Source of the DNA: Noviherbaspirillum pedocola
GTDB taxonomy: Bacteria; Pseudomonadota; Gammaproteobacteria; Burkholderiales; Burkholderiaceae_D
Direction: 5' to 3'
Length of the DNA: 64,000 nucleotides
NCBI RefSeq assembly: GCF_016632335.1
Contig: NZ_JAEPBG010000015.1
Coordinates: forward strand, 62,001 to 126,000
Shown here: positions 59,152 through 64,000 of the stretch, in pieces
Layout of the letters: each line of letters begins with the position of its first letter
Position numbering within the stretch: the stretch's first letter is position 1
Made by a program: the position numbers and the translations under genes
The notes under the pieces: generated by a model
Told to the model about the DNA's origin: nothing
Seen by the model: the letters and a program-made list of their open reading frames with translations, nothing else
Database searches by the model: none

Positions 59152-59502
59152 CTAGTTCGCTTCTGCGGCCTGTGCAGCCTGTGCTGCCCGTGCGGCGGCG
59201 GCCCGACTTTCGAAGAAGCCGGCCAGCGTGTCGAACGGCAGGCCATAGCCGCGAGAGACCTCGATCATGGTGGTGAACCGGGGGTTCTCGATCTTTCCCG
59301 CCTCGAGCTTGCTCAGTACCGGCAGGGACAAGGCGCTGCGGCGCGTGATATCGGCGATCGACATCGGGCGTCCGGTCGGTCCCTTCATTGAGCGCCTGGT
59401 ATTTCTGAGGAATTCTCCGAGCGAGAAACGGCCTCCCCGCTTCTCGTCGTTGGCTGCGTTGCTGGCTAGCGTTTTGTTGTGGTCTTGGGTGAGCATTTGC
59501 AT
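59152..59502 (-). CDS. XRE-family HTH regulator (116 aa)
   Basis: Cro/C1 helix-turn-helix: FSLGEFLRNTRRSMKG, SIADITRRSALSLPVLSKLE, AGKIENPRFTTMIEVSRGYG. An Ala-rich tail (SRAAAARAAQAAQAAEAN) follows. Start at 59502 chosen over a TTG at 59523. Downstream on the same strand is the lipoprotein gene. Target unknown. Confidence 0.85.
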   Translation of the reverse strand: MQMLTQDHNKTLASNAANDEKRGGRFSLGEFLRNTRRSMKGPTGRPMSIADITRRSALSLPVLSKLEAGKIENPRFTTMIEVSRGYGLPFDTLAGFFESRAAAARAAQAAQAAEAN

Positions 59503-59532
59503 GGTGTGGATGGAACCGTACAAGAAAGGGGG

Positions 59533-59913
59533 TTAGTGGTGTCCTGCGATGCGGGCGTCGGCGATGACGGCATTGGCAAGGCCGGAGCACCGGATCATGT
59601 GCGTGAGGTATTCCTCGGCGGTGGCATAGCCCGCCTCATAAGCCATGCCACCAATGGCGTAGTGGCTGACGATTTCGTGGTCTTCTACTGGGCTGAGTAC
59701 GGGAAAATCCTCCACCGGGAATGGATCAAAGAAAAAGAACAGGTACTCGCCGCGTGCGCCGCCATAGCTCGGATTGAACGTAATGAACCAGGGCCGCAAG
59801 ACGGTCAAAAGCTTCGGATGCTGGTCGAGCAGCGATTGAATCTGCTGCTCCTCCTGCGCTTGCGGCCACCGTTTCGAATCGACGGGTTCGCTGTCGGGGT
59901 CGTGCCAGTTCAT
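59533..59913 (-). CDS. Hypothetical protein (126 aa) in the rdgC operon
   Basis: Starts at 59913, overlapping the stop of the upstream 63-aa gene (ATGA). Aromatic-rich (RPWFITFNPSYGGARGEYLF); contains EAGYATAEEYLTHMIRCSG. Third gene behind rdgC. Unrecognised. Confidence 0.65.
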   Translation of the reverse strand: MNWHDPDSEPVDSKRWPQAQEEQQIQSLLDQHPKLLTVLRPWFITFNPSYGGARGEYLFFFFDPFPVEDFPVLSPVEDHEIVSHYAIGGMAYEAGYATAEEYLTHMIRCSGLANAVIADARIAGHH

Positions 59914-60101
59914 GCGTCGAAAGAAGAAGTGGACTGGCGCAGGGTGCGTGCGTCATGCGCCTCCTCGATGCGGCGCCGCACGTCCGAGCGTTGTTTTTTG
60001 ATGTGATCGAACTGCTGCTGCGTCATCGGCGGCGCGGTCATGATCGCCTTGATCGGCGCGGGGTTATCCGCTTCGCGGGAATGGGTCGTGCGTTGCTTCA
60101 T
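59910..60101 (-). CDS. Small basic protein (63 aa) in the rdgC operon
   Basis: Start at 60101, one base after the rdgC stop. Charged helix FDHIKKQRSDVRRRIEEAHD. Couples rdgC to the next gene. Unrecognised. Confidence 0.6.
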   Translation of the reverse strand: MKQRTTHSREADNPAPIKAIMTAPPMTQQQFDHIKKQRSDVRRRIEEAHDARTLRQSTSSFDA

Positions 60102-60102
60102 C

Positions 60103-61008
60103 TCAGGCCGCCAGATCTTCCTGCACTTCGCCGCCAAGGGCGTCGATCAGCGCGCCCAGCAGCGCATTGAGTTCGCCGGTCATCAGCGCCCATTCGGAAT
60201 CAAAGGCCTCGTCCGAGTTGGCCGCTTCGCTCTGTCCCTTGAGGACGTCCAGCGGGCGGATGCGCTTGAGCGTGGTATTGCCGGACAGGACAAACGAAAT
60301 CTTGTCGTTCCACGTCATGGCCAGATTCAGGCATTGCTTGCCGGCGGCAATATGGTTGCGGATGTCTTCGGCGTCGAGAGAATGGCGGGTGTATTTGACG
60401 GTCGCCTTGCCCTCGTTATTCGACTGAAGTTCCGCCTCGTTGTCCACGGTGAAAAAGCCGGGAGCCTCGTCGTTGGAGAGCCATTCCGTCATGGCCGAGG
60501 TGGGCGATCGCACCAGCCGGAAACCGGCGATCGGCACCTGCTCGATGGTCAGCAGCAGGTATTTCAGCACCAGTTCACTTTTCGCCGAGGCGGAAGTATC
60601 GATGCCGATCCAGCCGTGAACCGGGTCGATCCAGACGTTGATGGTGGAGCGCACCGGGAAGGCCTTCGGCAGCAAGTCGTCAATGACCTGTTCCTTGATT
60701 TCCCTGAGCTGCTTCTTGCCCGGCTTGAAGCCCTGCTGCTGCTCCAGCGCGGTAGCCTTTTCCTTCACCTTTTGCTTGATGGTGGAGGCCGGGAGGTTCT
60801 TCTTTTCGATGGCCAGCGAAATGAGGAACTGGCGGTTGAACGCGTAGACCAGCTGTCCGTCATCGCGCGGGCTGATCCAGCCAATCGACTCGGCCTGAAG
60901 GCCGCTGCACGGCTGGAACGTCTGCTTGGCCAACAAGCCGGCAAGCCGTTCCGCGGTCATGTCCCAATGCGGCCTGAGCCGCAGCAACTGCAGATTCTTG
61001 AACCACAT
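60103..61008 (-). CDS. rdgC: RdgC, recombination-associated DNA-binding ring protein
   Basis: A 301-aa protein of the RdgC family, which forms DNA-encircling rings and modulates RecA. Diagnostic stretches: MWFKNLQLLRLRPHW at the start, GWISPRDDGQLVYAFNRQFL, EKKNLPASTIKQKVKEK, and WNDKISFVLSGNTTLKRIRP. AGGGAA precedes the ATG. The promoter has a palindromic ATACG-TTA-CGTAT at -10, also found upstream of the next minus-strand operon. RdgC homologues are common on large plasmids and phages. Confidence 0.92.
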   Translation of the reverse strand: MWFKNLQLLRLRPHWDMTAERLAGLLAKQTFQPCSGLQAESIGWISPRDDGQLVYAFNRQFLISLAIEKKNLPASTIKQKVKEKATALEQQQGFKPGKKQLREIKEQVIDDLLPKAFPVRSTINVWIDPVHGWIGIDTSASAKSELVLKYLLLTIEQVPIAGFRLVRSPTSAMTEWLSNDEAPGFFTVDNEAELQSNNEGKATVKYTRHSLDAEDIRNHIAAGKQCLNLAMTWNDKISFVLSGNTTLKRIRPLDVLKGQSEAANSDEAFDSEWALMTGELNALLGALIDALGGEVQEDLAA

Positions 61009-61050
61009 CGTTATATTCCCTCGCTGACAAGCCATACATAACACCGGGGA

Positions 61051-61079
61051 ATAATACGTTACGTATATTTTATTGGCAA
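61051..61079 (-). promoter_or_regulatory. rdgC promoter with ATACG-N3-CGTAT operator
   Basis: TTGCCA (61079-61074), 17-nt spacer, TATTAT (61056-61051). The inverted repeat ATACG-TTA-CGTAT (61054-61066) overlaps the -10 box and spacer. Confidence 0.7.
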
Positions 61080-61211
61080 GAAGAAATGTATCTGTAGAGA
61101 AACAATTTGCCGTGGAATTGCGGCCGGGGCACGGCACATACAGGAAGAAAGATCGACGCCGGTAAGGTCAGATGCCGGCGCCAGAGGGGGAGAATGGGGG
61201 AAGTGAGCGCG

Positions 61212-61769
61212 TCAGTGGGTAAACATCCATGCACCGTCCGGCTGCTTGACGACTTCATGCGCCTGTTTGGCTGATTCGCCGCTGTCGTCGGCCAGATAGA
61301 TCACTTCGAAGGAAAGCGCATTCATCGCCTGCATTTGCCAGCCGTGAATCCTTGCCACGGTCATGCAGGCGCCCCTGTTGTGGTAGCGCGTCGCGACCAT
61401 CGGCGACGGGAAGAAGTCGCCCCAGTTTTTGCCAGGGGCCGAATAAATACCTGCGCCATCCATCGCGCCGCATGCACGCTTCTCGATTACGGCCTTGATG
61501 TTGGGCGTGGCTTCGGCAACCGCGGCAGTCAGGCGCTTGTCGGCGAAATTGGCCTGTAGCGCACGCATCAGCGCGGCTTGCTGCTCGGCCGTAGGCTGAG
61601 GCGCTCGGGGCGCGATCGCCATGCGTTGCGCGGTGGGGACCGGCGTACCGGTAACCGCAGCGAGCGACTGGTTCAGACCAGCGAGGCCTTGATTCACATC
61701 TTTGAGGGTGTCGGCGCAGCCAGCCAAAGCAAGGGTTGCGATCAGGGGGGTGAGGATACGGGTTTTCAT
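61212..61769 (-). CDS. Small lipoprotein (185 aa)
   Basis: Lipobox LALAGCADTLKDV (Cys 18). The mature part has a C-terminal domain around NRGACMTVARIHGWQMQAMN and SFEVIYLADDSGESAKQAH. Probably co-transcribed with the 79-aa gene upstream. Function unknown. Confidence 0.75.
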   Translation of the reverse strand: MKTRILTPLIATLALAGCADTLKDVNQGLAGLNQSLAAVTGTPVPTAQRMAIAPRAPQPTAEQQAALMRALQANFADKRLTAAVAEATPNIKAVIEKRACGAMDGAGIYSAPGKNWGDFFPSPMVATRYHNRGACMTVARIHGWQMQAMNALSFEVIYLADDSGESAKQAHEVVKQPDGAWMFTH

Positions 61770-61829
61770 GGCAATCGTCGTTGAAGGTTTAAGGCATGCG
61801 TTGATAGCAGTGATTAAGGAGTTACGGCA

Positions 61830-62069
61830 TCAAATTGGGCACTCGGGGCGACGGAGCATTTCCCACTGCGCGGGATTGTTCAGCAGCGTCTGTAGACGCA
61901 CGACGCTTTCCACGCGGCCGATATAACCCTCATCGAACACGGTGCGCAGGTGCGCGACATCGCCTTGCACCCTGTCGACGACGCATATCCGCCTGCCTGA
62001 AACCGCGTTCGTTTCCTGCCAGGTTTGTCCGGGCCGTATCAGAAAGGCGTCATTCGTATCAGTGTTCAT
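61830..62069 (-). CDS. Small hypothetical protein (79 aa)
   Basis: Start at 62069 with GGAG upstream (MNTDTNDAFLIRPGQTWQET). Contains RRICVVDRVQGDVAHLRTVF and ESVVRLQTLL, an SH3-like beta pattern. First gene behind the promoter at 62153. Unrecognised. Confidence 0.65.
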   Translation of the reverse strand: MNTDTNDAFLIRPGQTWQETNAVSGRRICVVDRVQGDVAHLRTVFDEGYIGRVESVVRLQTLLNNPAQWEMLRRPECPI

Positions 62070-62152
62070 CCTTGCTCCATCACCAGTGGAAGCGCCGCAT
62101 CCGGCGCCATGCGTCGCTATCCAGTTAAGGAAACACGACATAACAAGGGGGC

Positions 62153-62181
62153 ATAATACGCCTCGTATTTACTGCGAGCAA
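62153..62181 (-). promoter_or_regulatory. Promoter with AATACG-N3-CGTATT operator
   Basis: TTGCTC (62181-62176), 17-nt spacer, TATTAT (62158-62153). Perfect 6-bp inverted repeat AATACG-CCT-CGTATT (62155-62169) in the same place as at rdgC. Confidence 0.7.
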
Positions 62182-62278
62182 GAAAAATGTTGCCGTACAG
62201 ACTCTTTTTCTGAACGGTGCTGTCAGAATGGCGTCTGCCCTTCGGGGCCAGGAATCATCACCACTTTCATGGAATCGC

Positions 62279-62782
62279 ATGCACACAGCAAAAGCCTTAT
62301 GCGGTATCGCGGCCCTGTTTTTCTCGGCGGCCGCGCTCGCCGGAGATCTGCCCGATCCATCGCGGACGCCCGGCGCGCTCAATCCGGACGTCACCCAGGA
62401 AAACATTCACCAGACCGTTTGCGTGAAGGGCTGGACGAAGACGGTTCGGCCTCCGGCCTATTACACCAACAAGCTCAAGAAGATTCAGATCCGCGAGTAC
62501 GGCTACGCGGATACGCGCCCTTCTGATTACGAGGAAGATCATCTGGTGCCGCTGTCGGTGGGAGGCAATCCGACCGACCCGAATAATTTGTGGCCGCAGC
62601 CGCGCAATTCGGAGTGGGGTGCGGACAAGAAGGATCAGCTGGAATTCGCGCTGTACAAGGCGGTATGCCGGGGCGAGATGTCGCTGGCCGATGCGCGCAA
62701 TGCTTTTCGTACCAACTGGATTGCCGCGTACAAGAGCTACGGATACTTCCTGAGGAAGTACAGCCACGGCAACGGCGAGTAG
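62279..62782 (+). CDS. Secreted HNH-like nuclease (167 aa)
   Basis: Signal peptide 1-20 (MHTAKALCGIAALFFSAAAL), then a C-terminal HNH-type region EDHLVPLSVGGNPTDPNNLW (Asp-His, Asn and second-strand pattern of HNH endonucleases). Two cysteines flank the domain (VCVKG, AVCRG). Exported nuclease or nuclease-fold protein; activity not proven. Divergent from the 79-aa gene. Confidence 0.7.
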   Translation: MHTAKALCGIAALFFSAAALAGDLPDPSRTPGALNPDVTQENIHQTVCVKGWTKTVRPPAYYTNKLKKIQIREYGYADTRPSDYEEDHLVPLSVGGNPTDPNNLWPQPRNSEWGADKKDQLEFALYKAVCRGEMSLADARNAFRTNWIAAYKSYGYFLRKYSHGNGE

Positions 62783-62794
62783 TGATTGGCGCTA

Positions 62795-62816
62795 TATTGG
62801 ATTGCACAATCCAATA
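62795..62816. repeat. Long palindrome TATTGGATTG-CA-CAATCCAATA
   Basis: Perfect 10-bp arms with a 2-nt centre; core equals the palindrome at 3160-3175. Lies 13 nt after a stop codon, between convergent genes. Confidence 0.8.
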
Positions 62817-62825
62817 CTGGCCGCA

Positions 62826-62885
62826 CATTCCAAAACGGCTGGAATGGACGTTACGAATAGGTAGGGAAGGAGTTGCATCCTTCCC
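62826..62885. repeat. Two further inverted repeats
   Basis: CATTCCA-N7-TGGAATG (62826-62846) and GGGAAGGA-N6-TCCTTCCC (62864-62885). No T-run follows either, so ordinary intrinsic termination is doubtful. Confidence 0.7.
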
Positions 62886-62928
62886 CATTTCCACATGCCT
62901 TCGGGCGGTACGCTGCCTAGAACGCTGC

Positions 62929-64000
62929 CTAGAACTCTTCCCAATCGCCGCCCGTCGATCCACCTGCGCCAGACGGTACACGCGAGGCCAGCGTCGTAGC
63001 GGGCGTTCTCTTCTTGGCGGGAGTAGCACTGGTTACGGAGACCTGCCTGCCGGTGTGTTGGTCATGGGCCGCCGTGTTCCTTTGCCCTTTTTCCTGCAGT
63101 TTGAAGACGCTGACCAGCTCGGACAGATTGGCCGCCTGCTCGCGCATTGCTTGCGCTGCGGCTGCGGCCTCCTCCACCAGCGCCGCATTCTGCTGCGTCG
63201 CGTTATCCATGTCCGTGATTGCGCGGTTTACCTGCTCGATGCCGGTGGTCTGCTCACTGCTGGCCGCGCTGATCTCGGCCACCAGGTCGGTGACTTTCTG
63301 CACGCTCTCGACGACGTCCGTCATTGTCGTCCCCGCTTCGCCCACCAGCCGGGTGCCGGCATCGACCTTGCTCACCGAGTCGTCAATGAGCAGTTTGATT
63401 TCTTTGGCTGCGGAAGCCGAACGCTGCGCCAGGCTGCGCACTTCGCTGGCCACCACGGCGAAGCCCCGGCCCTGCTCGCCGGCGCGCGCCGCTTCGACCG
63501 CCGCATTCAGCGCCAGGATATTGGTCTGGAAGGCGATGCCATCGATCACACCGATGATGTCAACGATTTTCTTTGATGCCGCGTGGATGTCGTCCATTGT
63601 GCCGACCACCTTGGCCACAACCTCGCCGCCTTTGACCGCAATGCCGCTTGCGGTGCTCGCCATGCCGTTGGCCTGACGCGCGTTGTCGGCATTCTGACGT
63701 ACCGTGGAAGTGAGCTCCTCCATCGACGAGGCCGTTTCTTCCAGCGCCGAGGCCTGTTGCTCAGTGCGCGAAGACAGGTCCATGTTGCCCGAGGCAATTT
63801 CACCGGAGGCCGTTGTGATTGCATCTGTCGCCTGACGTACTTGGCTGACAATGTGGACCAGTCCGTCGCGCATGGTGCTCATGGCGGCCATCAGGCTGGC
63901 TTGATCATTACCCTTCATCGGGACTTCGACTTCGAGGTTGCCGGCGGCGATCTGTCGAGCGATCTCGGCTGCCGCGGCCGGGTCGCCGCCGATGGAACGC
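62929..64000 (-). CDS. Methyl-accepting chemotaxis protein, C-terminal part (5' end outside window)
   Basis: The frame is open to the right edge, giving the end of the HAMP domain ([15 protein letters not shown]) and a full signalling domain with the same tip as the other two receptors ([20 protein letters not shown]), ending GGDWEEF. The sensor half is not in the window. The last codons are part of a 12-bp tandem duplication (GTTCTAGGCAGC repeated), so a second stop lies just beyond. Confidence 0.9.
   Translation of the reverse strand, partial: RSIGGDPAAAAEIARQIAAGNLEVEVPMKGNDQASLMAAMSTMRDGLVHIVSQVRQATDAITTASGEIASGNMDLSSRTEQQASALEETASSMEELTSTVRQNADNARQANGMASTASGIAVKGGEVVAKVVGTMDDIHAASKKIVDIIGVIDGIAFQTNILALNAAVEAARAGEQGRGFAVVASEVRSLAQRSASAAKEIKLLIDDSVSKVDAGTRLVGEAGTTMTDVVESVQKVTDLVAEISAASSEQTTGIEQVNRAITDMDNATQQNAALVEEAAAAAQAMREQAANLSELVSVFKLQEKGQRNTAAHDQHTGRQVSVTSATPAKKRTPATTLASRVPSGAGGSTGGDWEEF

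Overview
The window looks like part of a large conjugative plasmid (megaplasmid or chromid) of a GC-rich betaproteobacterium, most likely Burkholderiales and plausibly Oxalobacteraceae (Massilia-like). The evidence is an F-type transfer operon, a PRTRC plasmid cassette, two PEP-CTERM proteins, an ImuA homologue, rdgC and a porin. The assignment rests on gene content only; there is no rRNA or tRNA to anchor it.

Layout. 1-3.1 kb: transfer operon dsbC-traW-traU-trbC on the minus strand, running off the left edge. 3.2-13.2 kb: a SprT-like protease, small membrane or unknown proteins, a receiver-GGDEF protein, several sRNA-like loci, a PP-loop ATPase, a MarR-like regulator and an M50 protease. 13.3-25.2 kb: a porin with an attenuator-like leader, two chemoreceptors, a DndC-like PP-loop protein, a leader-peptide locus, three tandem ~40-aa membrane proteins and a DUF4942 methyltransferase. 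25.4-29.5 kb: a possible DNA-modification block (DpdA/TGT-like protein, DUF6884-like partner, RHH-like protein, Mom-like protein). 29.7-34.8 kb: lower-GC cargo (KaiC plus hybrid kinase) next to an ISL3-family element. 34.8-43.6 kb: the PRTRC cassette (ParB, E, Ubl-like C, F, E2-like B, JAB-like A, E1-like ThiF), accompanied by two PEP-CTERM genes with sigma54-like promoters. 43.6-49.1 kb: a coupled VWA/J-domain pair, a CACHE-GGDEF protein, a 29-aa ORF with an occluded RBS, and SOS-regulated imuA. 49.3-53 kb: five unknown backbone genes. 53-58 kb: a GGDEF-EAL protein, a hybrid kinase and a response regulator. 58-64 kb: a CAP lipoprotein, XRE regulator, rdgC, small genes, an HNH-like secreted protein and a third chemoreceptor cut by the right edge.

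Two layers are visible. Many backbone genes are monocistronic and minus-strand, each with its own intrinsic terminator. About fifteen of their upstream regions share a bipartite element: minus-strand core TGT-N3-GCATYTC, then a CAAYCC-like box 10-14 nt downstream. It precedes both PP-loop genes, the methyltransferase, both PRTRC operons and many unknown genes, which suggests one plasmid-wide regulon. Cargo genes for signalling (chemoreceptors, c-di-GMP enzymes, kinases) lack it. I see no CRISPR array, tRNA, rRNA or recognisable replication origin.
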